DNA of 64,000 nucleotides from Nilaparvata lugens (GCF_014356525.2 NC_052511.1:6197986-6261985); one strand, 5' to 3'; positions 1 to 13,916 are shown, numbered from the stretch's first letter. Notes: generated from the letters alone by a model not told the origin. Translations and numbers: made by a program.

Positions 1-87
1 TGCCTCAGGTTAGTGACAACTATTTGTTACAATGAACGAAAGCACAGAGCACTAAACAATGGAGGGGACACTTTTTTGTAATAATAA

Positions 88-217
88 TGATTCTTTATTC
101 ATTTATACAATAAGTACATTATCAAAATGATAGGGAGAAAAAAAAAAGTTAACCTTATGAGAGGCTATTCCTCTCCCAAATTTAGATAGATAATTTAGAT
201 AATTTAGTCCGAAATAA
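88..217 (-). repeat. Dispersed repeat, SINE/LINE-like 3' tail
   Basis: Read on the minus strand this begins with a Pu/Py run like CCGAAATA and ends in an AATAAAGAAT-type A/T tail. Closely similar copies lie at 13536-13656 (plus) and 61549-61662 (minus), which shows it is a dispersed repeat rather than a host 3' UTR. No coding capacity is visible. Confidence 0.55.
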
Positions 218-950
218 GTTGTGCTGATTGGATCGGCCTACACATGGTAATTAATCGTACTCATCACTATCCTTACCTTTCTATGAAAACAGTATCCATT
301 TAGAAAAGCCAGAATCACACAATTTAACCCTTCAAGAGAAGAGTTTTCCCGCAGATATCAGTAGAGATAAACAGCTGTTACGACCAGCTCAATAGAACTA
401 TAATGAACAACTAAAAGCGGTTTTTCGGTCAAGACTTTATAGAGTACGGTACGGGGCTCTTAGGATTTAAGAAATGTGTCTACCAAAGGTCTCTGTCACA
501 CTCACTCTCTCACTGTCTCTGGCGAGGGTGGATAGAGACAGAACGATTGTGAGATCTTGGGCAGGCGCAACAAAATTCTATTCAAATTTATTGGAATTTG
601 GATATTTGTCACAACAGAATTGAGTAGAAACTCATCCAATGTACTTAGAATACAATGTGTAATGATGATACCTTATCTATTATTTAAGATCAGCGGGCAC
701 ATATAGAAATTTCCTTATTCATGAATACAATTTTAAAACTGTAAAATAGTTTGTTTATATTCTTTACCTAGGCTTGTCGGTAATATTTATTGTATTTATT
801 GATGTTTACCTAAATCTTATCTTGTAAATGAGAATAAAGACTTGGTTTTTCAATTATAGTTGAATAATAGTTAATGGTAATAGAAGGCTTACAACTATTT
901 TTGTAGAGAGTAGGTACCGGAATCAATGACAATTGCTGAAATTTATCAAA

Positions 951-1057
951 CTTTTTTCTCTTGATTAGATACGGACATCTATTAAAACTTTTTTATCTTG
1001 ATTAGATACGGAAAACTATTAAAACTTTTTTATCTTGATTAGATACGGAAAACTATT
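951..1057. repeat. 37-bp tandem repeat, three copies
   Basis: Three consecutive units start at 951, 988 and 1025, each with the core TTGATTAGATACGGA. Units 2 and 3 are identical over their shared length; unit 1 differs by a few bases. Confidence 0.85.
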
Positions 1058-1652
1058 ATCTTTATCTACCAACTCTGGCTGACGGCTTCGACCATGCCCA
1101 ATGAATCTTTGTAAACCATAGAATAATATTGCGTGTTACTTCATTGGATAAAATGTAAAGTGTTTATATTATTCGTTGTAATTGTGTATTGAGGACAGTA
1201 AAATTGTTTTCTATTCTTCTATTCTATTATATTCATCTTAGACCATTTTTAATCAGAGATGTAGAATTATATAATTATATTATGAAAGAGGATAGATAAC
1301 AACACCAGTAATCATTCAATCATATTCCTTGAAGAAAGTTGAGGAAGGCTACTGAAGCTGATAAATGAAACACTCAAATCCTACAATAAACCAAAAATCA
1401 ATACCTTCAAATCAATAAAAATAAGAAGTAATACGTTGGAGTTAACTGCATAAAACAGTGATAATTTAAGTGTTTTCTAATCCAAGAGTGATTCTTGAAT
1501 GAAAACGACTTGATATTGTCAAAACCACAAATTGATTAAGACAATATGAGATAATAATTCCGCTTGTTAAGCAATCTCCAGTGCATATTTACCTTTTTGG
1601 CGCCTCTGGATACAATAGTTTTTGCCGTCGCCTAGTCTGGTTGAAATTACTT

Positions 1653-1843
1653 TAAGCTGCGTTTACACCAAAGTTAATAACAAAATGTTAATAACTTAAT
1701 CCTTATAGATTCTATTAGATTGAACATAACTTATCATAAACATGATGATCATATGTGTATGTCAAGTTCCGTTCAATCTAATAGAATCTATAAGGAATAA
1801 GTTATTAACATTTTGTTAATACATTTGGTGTAAACGCAGCTTA
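1653..1843. mobile_element. Fold-back MITE, family GCTGCGTTTACACCAAAG
   Basis: An almost perfect 190-bp palindrome with ends TAAGCTGCGTTTACACC and its reverse complement. A diverged copy lies at 21533-21716 and a related core at 63140-63283, which shares the CCTTATATATTCTATTAGATT-type interior. It is non-coding, so mobilisation would have to be in trans. Confidence 0.8.
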
Positions 1844-2303
1844 GGAACGTTCATTGACCAATAATTGATATATTTCAGGTAATAATATGTTCATTATTTA
1901 TTTATTTATTTACAATGCAAATGACACTAATGTAATAACATTGAAAGATAAAATAATAAGGCAGTCCTTGTGCTATTTTTCTTCCAAATTCATAGGTACC
2001 GTAACAAAGTCAAAGATAAGGTTAGAATTTCACGTGGACAATTTTTATAAAATTTTAGTCCAAAATAAACTATAATATGTTCATTGTTTTTAACATTCCT
2101 GCCACCACTCCCCGATGCTATTTTAGCACTGCATCCCGTTGTTGAGATCAATATTGTTGAATTTTACTTGATTTTTCCCATCAGATTACTTGAAAAGCTT
2201 CAGTAGTCTCACAAAAATATTTGACAGTTCACTGTCTCATTCAAGCCAGCTATTTCTTACAATGTACTGGTAGATGTTCTAACATGATTATTCATAACTC
2301 TTG

Positions 2304-2470
2304 TATTTTAATATAACTTTAAAGTGAAAAAACACTCACATTCGGTCATTAACGACGACCGTTTCTGAGTTTTCTGTTTGGCTTGAGAATGTGCAACACC
2401 AGCACGAAACGGTCGTCGCCACACCAAAGAATGTGAGTGTTTTTTTTCACTTTAAAGTTATATTAAAATA
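2304..2470. mobile_element. Fold-back MITE
   Basis: The ends TATTTTAATATAACTTTAAA and the reverse complement form a long inverted repeat. The arms continue inward through AACACTCACATTC and ACGGTCGTCG. Total about 167 bp, non-coding. Confidence 0.75.
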
Positions 2471-2699
2471 CAGTAGTTTTAATAATAGTGAAAACAAGAT
2501 GGATAACCAACAAGGATGATTATTCAGTTATTAAACATACATATTAGAGATATTAACAGATTTAGGAGAGAGCATTCTATCACTTGAACCGCATTCACTA
2601 TTCGCACAAATTCAGTCTTGTCACTTTTGGTTGGTTGGAATTTATGATTCCCACAAAATGGAGTAGATGGTTTGTCATCGACGAATAGGATTGAAAGGA

Positions 2700-2737
2700 G
2701 TGTGTGTGGGTGTGTGTGTGTGTGGTGTGTGTGTGTG

Positions 2738-2774
<37 letters not shown>

Positions 2775-3776
2775 AGTGTATGTGTGTCTGTGTACATGAT
2801 ATCTCACCTGCTAATAAACGGAATGACTTGAAATTTGGAACTTAAGGTCCTTACACTATAAGGATCCGACAAGAACAATTTCGATCGAATGCAATTCAAG
2901 ATGGCAGCTAAAATGGCGAAAATGATGTCAAAAACAGGGTTTTTCGCGATTTTCTCAAAAACCGCTGCAACGATTTTGATCAAATTTATACCTAAAATAG
3001 TAATTGATAAGTTCTATCAACTGCCACAAGTCTCATATCTGTAAAAATTTCAGAAGCTCCGCCCCATCTATGCAAAGTTTGATTTTAGATTTCCAATTAT
3101 CAGGCAATATTCAGATACAATTTAAACGAAAAAGATTCAGCATGGAAATCTTTACAATAAATGTCCAGTAAAATTTTCACCTAATATTGAAAAAAAGCTC
3201 GAAATTCGAGAAAATGTGATTATTCAAATGCAAACTTGAGGGAGGCAACTGTTGATCAAAGCATAGAGAAACAATAGCGTAAGTAGATATCCCATGGTAT
3301 AGGGCGTTTATGTCGCAACTTTTACTGTTATCCCAAGCCGATTACTGTCGATTATTGTTGATCTTTACTGTTTTGACCGGGTAAGAGTGTATGAACGGCA
3401 CAATATGAGAGACTATCAGCGTAATAAAGCTTCACGGGAAAGAACTACGTGGGCTATCGGCTTGAGATAACAGTAAAAGTTGCGACATAAACGCCCTATG
3501 CCATGGGATATCTACTTATGCTATTGTTTCTCTATGATCAAAGTTAGTAGACAGAAGAGAGTCTACTAGTCTGTCTACTAACTTTGACTGTTGATTCCGT
3601 TCTAGGTACCTTGATTGATTCTATTAAATCATTTACTGGAAGAGATAGCAGAATTGATCTCGTCAGCTGATTGATTTTAAATTATAATGGACATTTTCAT
3701 TACGGCAAGAAACAATGTCTATAATGGTATTTATAGACCTTGGCAAGGAAAGTTGTGTGAGTGCGCCACACCAGAT
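2700..3776 (-). mobile_element. Microsatellite-bearing repeat, reverse copy, truncated
   Basis: Reverse-orientation copy of the repeat also found at 26030-26830 and 56696-57617. It shares the end GTGAGTGCGCCACACCAG, the interior around GGATCCGACAAGAACAATTT and an internal (TG)n tract at about 2700-2790. The part beyond the microsatellite is missing. The MITE at 3262-3536 is inserted in it. Confidence 0.7.
3262..3536. mobile_element. CATAGAG fold-back MITE, copy 1
   Basis: Terminal inverted repeat CATAGAGAAACAATAGC with its complement at the right end. It is flanked by a perfect 7-bp direct repeat ATCAAAG (3255-3261 and 3537-3543). Further copies are at 42755-43056, 49353-49628 and 58510-58780. 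The target duplication length suggests a hAT-like transposase acted in trans; that is inference. Confidence 0.85.
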
Positions 3777-4592
3777 GTTTTGTAAAACTAAAATAAAATA
3801 ATGTTGCCCAATCTATTAAATTAAAATAAATCCTACGATCTTTGAAAATCCCCAGCCAAAACCCATGCTAGAGTTGATTTAAATAATCACTATTTTATGA
3901 ATGAAGAAACTACCTAGTAACTCCTATCCGTGCTGTCTTTAGAGGCAAGTGAAAAGGCGCCACCAGGCCTCAGTCCCCCATTTCCACTGCGTCGGGCTCA
4001 AAACAACCCCCTGTACCCCAAAATAGCCCCCCGTACCCACAAACAAACCCCCCTCAAAAGCATCAATGTAGGTCCTGGGACTTACGCCAAGCGCATACCG
4101 TTTCTCTCAGCAGGGGGTCAACACTTGAAAGACGACTATAGTGTGGTCCACGTCATAATGTCAGAGGAGAAAAATAGCAGAACAGCGTTGCCGATTCTCT
4201 GCCTTGTCACTGCCTTCGATGAAGGAAAGCTGATACCGGTATATCTGATGTTATATTAACTGTTCATTCTTGTTTAAAATAATCAATTATTCAGTTCAAT
4301 CATTCAGAATCAGACAGCTTCTAGAAAAGCACGGTATTTAGATGAGATTCTTCTTCTATATACCGTGTAGAAAAGTACCACAGGCTAAAGCCGAAAACGG
4401 TTCCAATTCTAATTTATACAACAGTTCAAATGTAACCAGGTTATCTCACTTTCATATTTTTGAGTTATATTCCAATTTACAATCCAAACTAACAAAAAAC
4501 ACAGATTTTGAATTAAAAAATACTTCTTAAATCCTATATTTTATTCGTCAAGAAAATATATTTTTCTAATATAATTAAATATTAAACTTTTT

Positions 4593-4992
4593 GACCGAGC
4601 GAAGTGAGGTCTAAGATTCAAGTCGACGGTTTGGCATTTCTCTTAATGTTTAAATGTTTATATGTTGCGCATTCACGGCGAGACGCGGTAATAGATTTCA
4701 TGAAATTTGCCAGGTATGTTCCTTTTTAAATTGCGCGTCGACGTATATACAAGGTTTTTGGAATTTTTGCTTTTCAAGGATAATATAAAAGGAAAAAGGA
4801 GCCTCCTTCATACGCCAATATAAGAGTAAAAATCAGACTATAGAATTATTCATCATAAATCAACTGACAAGTGATTACACAGATGTGTGGAGAAGCCAGT
4901 CTATTGCTGTATTTCCATAAGATCTATAGTTTCAATCAGGTACTTGTGGATGAGAATACTGCGTGAGGTCTACTTTTCCCAGAACTACTAGT
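4593..4992 (+). mobile_element. Hairpin-headed repeat, copy 1
   Basis: About 400 bp starting with the hairpin GACCGAGCGAAGTGAGGTC. It shares blocks GCGCGTCGACGTA and AGGAGCCTCCTTCATACG with copies at 25787-27030 and 46866-47140. No open frame of note. The element class is unknown; there is no clear terminal inverted repeat. Confidence 0.65.
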
Positions 4993-5221
4993 ATAATTGG
5001 TATAAAATATGTTGTTAATATTAATTTCATTTCTACATTGTTAGAAAACGATCTGGCAATGTTGCGGAGCTGGAAAAGGATTAAGGAAAAGCGCCATCTG
5101 CTTTGTCAAATGATAGACAAGGACAGCAACAGCAATGTTAATCCAATACTGTAAATTTATAACGTGGACCTCACCATAGAAAAATGAAATAACGTTGCTG
5201 AGCTAGAAAAGGATAGCGCTA

Positions 5222-5586
5222 AAGTGAGGTCCACGTTATAATGGCAGTGTTTGATTATAGCAATGGTATTGCTATCCTTCTCTATCATTCAACAAAGCGG
5301 ATAGCGCTATCTCTGTCTCGCTTTGCTCTGTTGCCAGATCGTCTTTCAACAATGTAGAATAAAATTAACAAAATATTTCTGCTTCATCATTAAAATTCAT
5401 TATTGAAAAATATAATTTCTTGCTTGATAAAATATAATTGGTTATTTTCAACAAGAATGGACAGTTAATATTATATCAATAAACCTGTATTTGCTACCGT
5501 CTATAGAAGGCATTAACAAGCCAGATGATCGGCAACGTTGTTTTGCTATCTTTCTGCACTGCCATTACAACGTGGACCTCACTATA
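5222..5586. mobile_element. Fold-back repeat with GTGAGGTCCACGTTATAA ends
   Basis: The left end AGTGAGGTCCACGTTATAAT is mirrored at the right end near 5586. Further copies include 21811-22029 and fragments at about 4140-4220, 5160-5215 and 25369-25460. Non-coding. Confidence 0.7.
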
Positions 5587-6191
5587 TCCACTTTGTTGAA
5601 TAATAGACAAGGAAATCAACATCAATGTTAATCCAATACTGCCATTAAAACGAGGGCTTCACTAAAGTAGAATGGAATGAAAATAGACTTCATCAGGCGG
5701 AGACCAGAAGTTCAACAGAGAAGAAGAGATGACAATAAACAGTTGCAGAAAAAGGAGAGAAGACAATGTAAGCGCAAAACTAGTCAATAGTCGTTGTCTG
5801 CAGTTTGACTCCGAGAAAGATGGAGAGCTAGATGAAGTTTGAGAAAAGAGTTATGAGTGGAAAAATGGAGCCACTCTTCGCAAATCACTACTGTCGACTG
5901 TCTACTGTCGTCTGTGGACTGTCGACTCAGAAGGAAATGGAATTCTGGGATTCGCTTATCACTTTTCTTCCTCCTTACTCCTCCCTACCCCCTCCTACCC
6001 ACTCAGTCGTCACCCCACTGATGGAAAACTTAGTTTTCATTCAAGCAAATCACTTCACTTGATTATACAAGCTCCACTTATCATTCACCATACATATTCT
6101 TCATGAAATACTACATATTCATTCATATTATATCAAGGAATGCTCGTGGCATTTTCCAGTTCCCTACTAAATAAGATATCCTGATATCATA

Positions 6192-6352
6192 AAAATATAC
6201 ATCTAAACCCTTAAACAATTATTGTTTAGTCACAACATGCTTTGGCTATATGATGCCATCATCAAGTCTTGACGATGTCATTATTTGACTTGATAATGGT
6301 ATCATATAGCCGAAACATTTTGTGAGTAAACAATAATTTATTGTTTAAGGGT
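6192..6352. mobile_element. Fold-back MITE
   Basis: The inverted arms CCCTTAAACAATTATTGTTT and the complement at the right frame a spacer with GGCTATATGATGCCATCATC and its mirror. Non-coding. Confidence 0.7.
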
Positions 6353-6545
6353 ACTTGGATTTCTATTTTTTATTTATATTCAAGAGTAGCCCTAGCGATA
6401 AAAGATAACAATATAGCCTAATTATAATGTAGATGTTTGTAGAGAATGATTTGATTTGATCTGATTTTGAAACTTCTTTATTGTTCCATAAGTTATAAAA
6501 ATTTACAAAATAAGTATATATCATCCTTCAGAAACAATAAAGCCC

Positions 6546-7121
6546 AATAGTTATTTGTGCAACTAGTGCGCAAAGTGACAGTTTGCTGCATCGAAAGAAA
6601 GGCGAGGGCGGAATGGCTTCTTGAGTGCAGCAAACGAACTTTGCGCACGTATTTCACATTAAATTTTTCCTACAGTTACCATTGAATATGAAAAGTGGGT
6701 AATTATGGGTAAAATTCCCTGAAATCCATCAAATGTTTTTTTGTGTAACTTTATTATCAATAAAAACCTCAATTTATTTAAAATTGAATTATAATGATTA
6801 GTAATTCAATTGAAAATTTATCTGACTGCTTGAAGGGGGTTTATGTTATGTAAGCATTGAAATGACTATAATCAAGGCACATAATAAATAGAACGTTGCT
6901 CTTCACTGCCATTATAACGTGGGCCTCACTATGAGTATCACCAACTTAATATCGATTTTGCTGCACTGGTGCTCCATATAACCTACTAACTATTTTGCGT
7001 TGTCATGCTGCAAATCTGGAGTACACAAAGTACTCACTTTGCGCACTAGTGCGGAAAGTGATTCTTTGCAGCCTGCAATCAGTGCAGAAATGGTCACTTT
7101 TCAGGGTATCTGTAGGAAAAG
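6546..7121 (+). mobile_element. TAGTTATTTGTGCAACTAG repeat, decayed copy
   Basis: Diverged copy of the ~530-bp repeat seen intact at 34856-35389 and 56093-56611 and reversed at 22779-23339. It starts TAGTTATTTGTGCAACTAG and ends near CTGTAGGAAAA, with a diverged middle. Confidence 0.65.
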
Positions 7122-10100
7122 GTATATTACTTGTTTGGGAAACAAAATTGATATTTTGCTTAATATACTTTTTTGACAGATTAAAATATTGATGATTGTA
7201 TAGAGTAAAAATCACTTCACTTAATTCAAATTAATGAAAACAATATAAAAACTTGTAGTACTTTCTTTTAAAAACTGTACAGTTGCCATGTAGTAATTTA
7301 TAAATAAGCACAAAGCAATTTTATTAGCTTACCGTACACTTTCTTTTATAAGTTGCCATCTCATTCCAAAACACACACACACACACACACACACTCTCAC
7401 ACACACACACACGCTTAATGACCAATGGTCGAAACTAGTCAAAATATTTTAAAGTTTTTAATAAAGGGTACTACAAGTTTTTATTAATTTGTATACAGTA
7501 GGCATATTAATAAGTAGGATAGAGATTTATGAATATTTTTTATAGTTTTATTATATCTATGAAATCACTTGTAGCCTAACCTTTTATTTTCCTTTATAAG
7601 TTGATCATAGATAAATAATTTTTGTTTATACACACTTCCTTATTGGGAAACATATATTATTAATGATCTAATTCAAACTCACTTAGTTATTAGATTTAAA
7701 TGAATGTTTATGCAAAGCATTAGGAACCTACTTCCCTGGTTTTAAGTATAAAATAAATTATTTTTTTGTCAGATTATGATATGCGTTGTCAATAATAGAA
7801 GAGGAAGATATTGTCTTAAATTCGTGTTCAATTGTATTCTTTGATTCAAACTTTCATTCATAATAATATATATTTATATTTGCATATTCACTGATTCTTG
7901 TTGATGGCTTGCTGCCAATAAAGCTCATAGCACCAGCTCATATGAGACTAGAACGCAATGCAGATAGACTAGAAATGTACCACACTATTACTTTTATGTT
8001 CTTCCCAAATAAAAACCAATAAAAGTCTTACATTTTTGTTACATGTCAACATTATACCGGTTCAATCTTCATAAACAGATTATCTTTTGATTATATGAAA
8101 AAGGATTCTATAGTGATAAGTTATGAAAATCAAGGTAATAAGGTACCTAGGTAGAGAAAAAAACTTTAAGAGAAATAACTTTTTTCAATTAATATGGAAT
8201 TGCTTGAAGCTATTATTGGAAACTGATTTATCAGTAAGAAGAGCATGAAAATTATAGAAATAAAATTCAAATGTAGGTTGAACTCCAAAATGACATAAAC
8301 ATTAAGATAAAGATATAAGGAAAACAATCATTTGTCAAGCAAATATAACAATAAATCGATCTATAAATTCATTACTATCATACAAAAATAGAATATAATA
8401 TTAACTTTGAACTTCTTATCCTATTTAGTACTATTAAGAATACTACTATTTTGAGACCTAGAGGACTATCAAAAACTGATTGTTTCCAATCTATAAATGA
8501 ACAGTTTCTACTTTATTAAAGACTGTTATATAAAAATCGTTTTTCAAATTAGTTGAGCATTAGGGATTGGGCTATAGTAAAACTGAAGTATCTTGTAACT
8601 AGAGCCACTACTGGAGTAAGAGTAACCAGTAACTAATGTTGCTAGTAAGAATCGAGTTCAAATATGAATCATAGATGAGAACAGAGCGTTCTATTATTCA
8701 TCTATCGTAGTGACAGAAATAGGCAGAGCCGAACCGGCGTAACCATTTTATCTATGGTGAATAGAAGTGTCAGTAGGATATTGGAGTATTCGAATATGTA
8801 ATTACCAATGGTGTAGTGAGATTTGCTGTCTCTCTATGCTAATTTTTTGTAAGAGTCCTTCAGGTTTACACTCAAACTATTCAGGTTATAATCAAGTTCT
8901 GTTTTCTATCCTAATATAATATCTAATGCTACAATCGAGAATCAAAAATTATTATATCATTTTCCAAGAAAATAATTATTTACTATTCAATGTGCATAAA
9001 TTGATTAAATTCGTCCACTTCAAGGCAACATTGAATTAACGACACGCCTCAACTTGGAGTTGAAGAAAAATATTGATTTTCTCAATTACTGGGAGAAAAA
9101 ACTGTTTTTTAATTTTAATTATAAATCCAATTTATAGATTTCATTTTATTGGGGGAGCATACATAATATTGTAATGTCAAAAAGAAATATATTATAATAT
9201 GAGTCTAAAAATTTATCATGTTTGAATTTGAACTATGATTGGATTGGAGTGACTTTTCAGAAGTGAAAATTTTTGAAGTAGGCTAAAATATATAGATAAA
9301 TATGTAAGTACGGTATGTAACTTTTAAAAAAAGAGAATTATATTTTTTATTACTGTTGTTTCAAATAATTATTGGTTACTTGTAGCTAGAATCAGTTGTG
9401 ATTGAATGTTAAATTACAATGATCATTGCAATATTTCATATTCAATTTTTTAAAACTAGTCTCTAAAAGTTCAAATGGTGGATTTCAATAAAATAAAAGT
9501 ATGAATTCAGGGCTCTACTTTCTTGTATATAAGATTATAGTAGGTAACCTTTGAAATGAATAGAATATTACAATTTGTATTCTTGTTTTTTAATATTTTA
9601 TTAATTTTAAAGGGTACTATAATTCTTTTTTATAATAATAAAAGTAGCTTGAAGCTATATGAGAAGAATGATAACATATATGGAAAAATTGGCACATTTT
9701 TCACAAAAATATCACACAATTTTCCAAGTGTAAAGTGTAAAGCAGTTTACATAACATTAAAAGCCTACCTCTGAATTGTATTTTTCTTAATAAGTAACTT
9801 TATTTGATTTGTGATTAGTTACTATGCAGATCTGTATATTATAAACTTGTTTATTTGTTTTTGATATGCATGTATTTTACACTTTCTTGTATTGAGCTTA
9901 TTGAGAAAAAAACTTCATTCATTCATTCATACCTGTATACTGGTACCGTATCTACCTAATGTGAAATATGTTTAAATGCTACACTTGGTCTTGAATTAAT
10001 CCTGAAAATAGAGAAGACCCTGAAACTTGTTATATCATTAAAAAAAACTACAGTGATATGAATAAAAGAGGATAATTATAAAAATCCTCCCTAAAAAAGC

Positions 10101-12002
10101 TCCCTGGTTGATAATAAGTATTATGTAACCTTTCAGAATTTATATTTTTTCTTTAAAAACATAGGCCTACTGTATTCAATAAAAACTGCAGCATACTGTA
10201 TTCAGTGAAAATTAGCACACCTATATTTGGCTGTTATCAATGCTGAAATTATATTACTTATTTGAGGTTAGAAAACAAAATACTGTTTAGCACATCCATC
10301 ACTGGAATCTAACAGCATTATATATAAATTTACACTTATACCATATTTATTCATGAAATGACTAGTATGAATAGGCCTATACATGCATTCAAATGTAATA
10401 GAAAAGGTTAGGTTAGGTTACTTTTACCTTATGTAATGCAGATGTGTTAGAAGTAGGTGTGCTATTGCGTGAAATAGCTGTGAAAACTGGCCACAAACAC
10501 GTACAAAATAGTCACGGTTACAATGTAGTTCACTTCTAATATTAGGTTGGTGTATGCAGACTGTAAGAAAACTGTCTCTGATTTGAAAGAGAGTTGCAAC
10601 AGAAACGCGAAAAAATAAAGGTTAACTCAACGTTGAAACGAGCAGTCAGTTCGCGGACTGATGGCTCCACTCATAGTTATCAGCTGGCAACAAAGTGGGT
10701 GATATTGATTTTGCCACCCCCTAACTCTATCTTACTCTCTCACAATGTGAGAGAGGAGGATGGAAGGGGTCGAGAAAGATACACCCTCCCTCACTACTCT
10801 GGGGTGAGTGAAAGTATTGTTGGGGGTGGTGTGTGCGTGAATGAAAGTGTGAATGTTAAGAGGGATGATCATGGGGTTGTGACTCTTTCACGCACCGGTG
10901 TGCGCGTATACTCTGCATTTTTTGATCTCAAGCTTGGTTTGCAATGGAAAGGATTACCGTACTCGTTTGAAACAGATCGTTTTGTTTTGCTACTTCATCA
11001 AATGATATTGCTGAGGCTTGAAGAAAACCTATTGAAAAATAATTATCTATAATATAGTAATATAATATATATATATATATAATAATAAACTAGTATGGTA
11101 GCTATAATTTGAATTCTTATTCTATTATATCAAAGAGTACTATAATTCTTTTTTATAATATAATAATAGTATAATATAATAATAGTTTGGCATCATACTC
11201 AGCAAAGGACTAAACTATATATAAAGATGATGGTTTCTCAATCCATTTCAAGCTGCGATGTACGGTATTAACACACTTTTTTCATTTATTTCACAGGGCA
11301 TGTCTTGTGAAAGTCATGGAAAAAAGTGTGACTAAAAGTAAAGTTTTTTGTGGAGTTGAGAAGTTGATATTGTGGTAGGTAATTATTCATATTGAATAAA
11401 AATACTTGAAAAATTCTAAAAAAAACACTAAACTTAGATTTCTGAATTTTAATAAAATCTGTAGATTCGACAATTTCTTAGTCTCTTATATGTTAATCAC
11501 AAATAATTTTGGCATCATCCTTAGCAAAAAATGTACTGTACTAAGTAAACTATAATGTAATGTACTGCATTGAACCCTTTTTTCTTTCATGATTTGTATA
11601 GCACCTAGAGACTATAATAAGCTATTCCATTTTGACTTAAATATTGTTTGTTAAGGTAAGACCCACAGGTTCAGCCTTCTATGTATCAACAGTTGAATTC
11701 AAAATTTCCAACATAAAATTTTATTACAACACTACAATATTTATCAATTATAGAGAGTTGAATTTGCCACACTACCGTATAGATAATACAGAGTGGTTCA
11801 AAATGAATATCCCAATTTCTAACAATTATATTTATTTTCAAAAACGATTCACACAAACTATTACATTCAATGACAAGCTCAGTATGGAACTGTAATCAAT
11901 GAGGCCATAAACTCGAACGAGGCTAGCTGCTGTTTCTATTAGGTCTTCAATTCTGTTTTCTGAAGTTTTGTTTTCCTTTCAATTCATTCATAAATAAAAT
12001 AA

Positions 12003-12610
12003 ATAAATAAATAATTCGTTTATTTCACTGCATTTTTACAATAATTGGTAATACAAATACATACATTAAACATAATGGTTGAACATTACAATTGGTAATA
12101 CAAAAATACATACCTTAAGCATAATAATTGAACATAGATAATAATATTAAGCATGTAACAGAAAAAAACACAGTGCATCCCTCTTTAGGCTAAACCTGTG
12201 TTGAGGGATGTCTCGCTCTCTAGTTGAGTCAACTTAATTATAATACAATAACAATTTTGAGGTATAAAACAATAAAGTAAATTTTATACAATAATCAGTG
12301 TGCTTTTCACAAGATGGGATTATGAATCTTTAACAATAAATTACATTTGAATGAAGACAGCAAAAAAATGTAAATAATATTACACCTCTATTAAACGTTT
12401 TTCTTCATAGAAGCGATTAAGTCTATTCTTAAACAAATTGTAACTGGGTGCATCTGATATATCTGATTGCAGTTTATTGAAAAGTCGTGGTCCCTTAGCA
12501 AAAGCATGTAAGGAGGCCACTCTACTGCTTGTGAATGGTTCTTTTAATTTATTAGCAAGATTTCGACGAGTGGAATATACATCTATAAATAAACATCTAT
12601 CATAAATATC
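12003..12610 (-). mobile_element. LINE 3' end: reverse-transcriptase C-terminus and 3' UTR
   Basis: On the minus strand 12610-12385 reads like the end of a non-LTR retrotransposon ORF2. It has the typical tail pattern FNKLQSDI...SYNLFKNRL, ending in a lysine/arginine-rich stretch and a stop. The 3' UTR leads to an (AAAT)n tail at about 12000. It is 5'-truncated and dead. Confidence 0.65.
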
Positions 12611-13535
12611 TATTATGGATTTTGATTCAATAAATCAGTTCTAGAGTGAACATATTATTCTTCAATTCAATCCAGTTCTTCAAGTAATAACTGGCATGAT
12701 TACTCGCATGAGTCCTGAGATACTGTATGAGATTTCTTTTTGAGGCTTGGACGACAACTTCAAAAAGGTAGGGTTCATACACCACGGTTTGTGAAAACCA
12801 TTCACAAAACCATTCACTCAGGCGAATCTCGTTCATGCTCCACTGTTTGATGAGGGCTTGAAGTTCCTAGTTCCTCATGTATGAAAATTATGTCGATTGA
12901 CTTGACCGCTTACATGTAATAACCATACAGAAAATAATAGGCTACTTATGATATTCGTTTATCTCTGATGTAACGTTGCCTCATTGCTATGAACGACATT
13001 CTCCTAAACCCTAAAGTGAGCGTTTTTTGTGCATTTTTACAAACCATGGAGTATAATTAATGAACCCTACACTTGTTTCTGTAGATATCGCCCAAGCTTC
13101 AAAAACTGGACACATTCAACACTTATAATAAACGTTATGCTTCTGTGAGTAAGTTGATGTGAAACTTCTGTTTGTGTGTATCGTTTTGAAAATAAATATA
13201 ATTGTTTGAAATTAGTGGAACACTTATTTTGAACCATGCTTTATTATATCTGTAGAGTCGAAAACTAAACTCTGTATAATTGACAGATAGTAATAACCAT
13301 TCAATCTTTTGGTCCTGCAAAATTATTATTCAAGTGAATATTTCCTATTTTGAATGAAAAAGAAATTGTCACATTTTTTTTTACACAAAAAAAGAAAAAT
13401 TTTCTATTCTAGTGATAATAATGTGAAATATTTCTTCTATGTTTAGTTTTGAAGCATCTAAATTCAAAAATCTACTTTGTGAAAATAAAAATTAAGGACT
13501 GAAAATTTTGTGAAGTGAACAACTACAAGACTTAA

Positions 13536-13656
13536 CCTATTTCGGACTATGTGTAATTTAAATTTGGGAGAGGAATAGCACAAGGTTACCTTATTATTTT
13601 TCTATCCCTATCATTTTGATGATGTACTTATTGTATCAATCAATAAAGAATAATTA
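13536..13656 (+). repeat. Dispersed repeat, SINE/LINE-like 3' tail
   Basis: Same family as 88-217 and 61549-61662, here in plus orientation. It runs from CCTATTTCGGACTATGTG to an AATAAAGAAT-type end. Its AATAAA belongs to the repeat and should not be taken as a host polyadenylation site. Confidence 0.55.
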
Positions 13657-13916
13657 CAATCTTTGACAAATCCTCATGATGTCTTCTCAATAACAGTTGA
13701 AGTTCCACAGGTTGATAATTTTTCATTTTTCATATTGTTTGGATGATTAAGTTCTTCTTCATTTTTGTCGACTCAGAAATAGTTGCTCCCACTTCCACTA
13801 ACTCACATTCATTTTTGAAATGAATAATACCATTATTTGAAATTGGGACATCCATCTTGAATCAATCTGTAAAACTTTTTTTACAAAACTATTTGGTGCT
13901 CTATTCACAAATTATT

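Larger units (their letters stand above)
1..5700. other. Gene-free upstream region, part 1
   Basis: I see no supportable exon here. The stretch holds a SINE/LINE-like 3' tail, a 37-bp tandem repeat, several fold-back MITEs, a microsatellite-bearing repeat in reverse orientation, a hairpin-headed repeat (from 4593) and copies of a repeat with ends like GTGAGGTCCACGTTATAA. A C-rich open frame near 3930-4259 has no ATG near its start and no family I recognise. Confidence 0.6.
5700..11640. other. Gene-free upstream region, part 2
   Basis: It holds a fold-back at 6192-6352, a decayed dispersed repeat at 6546-7121, a (CA)n tract at about 7373-7412, a LINE-like 3' tail with (CATT)n near 9790-9930 and (TA)n near 11064-11082. 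An open frame at 10594-11052 begins at TTG, has no ATG near its start and resembles nothing I know. The rest is plain AT-rich sequence. Confidence 0.6.

Noticed and set aside
3930..4259. Proline-rich 109-codon open frame
   Set aside because: It starts at GTG, its second half lies in a dispersed repeat, and no family is recognised.
10403..10425. Short (TTAGG)n run resembling the insect telomere repeat
   Set aside because: Only about three units, and similar short runs occur elsewhere (near 50464); within chance for this composition.
10594..11052. 152-codon open frame upstream of HIRA
   Set aside because: It starts at TTG with no ATG near the start, shows no recognisable domain, and no splice sites link it to other exons.
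13600..13660. AATAAAG as polyadenylation site of an upstream gene
   Set aside because: It lies in a dispersed repeat present at two other places in the window.
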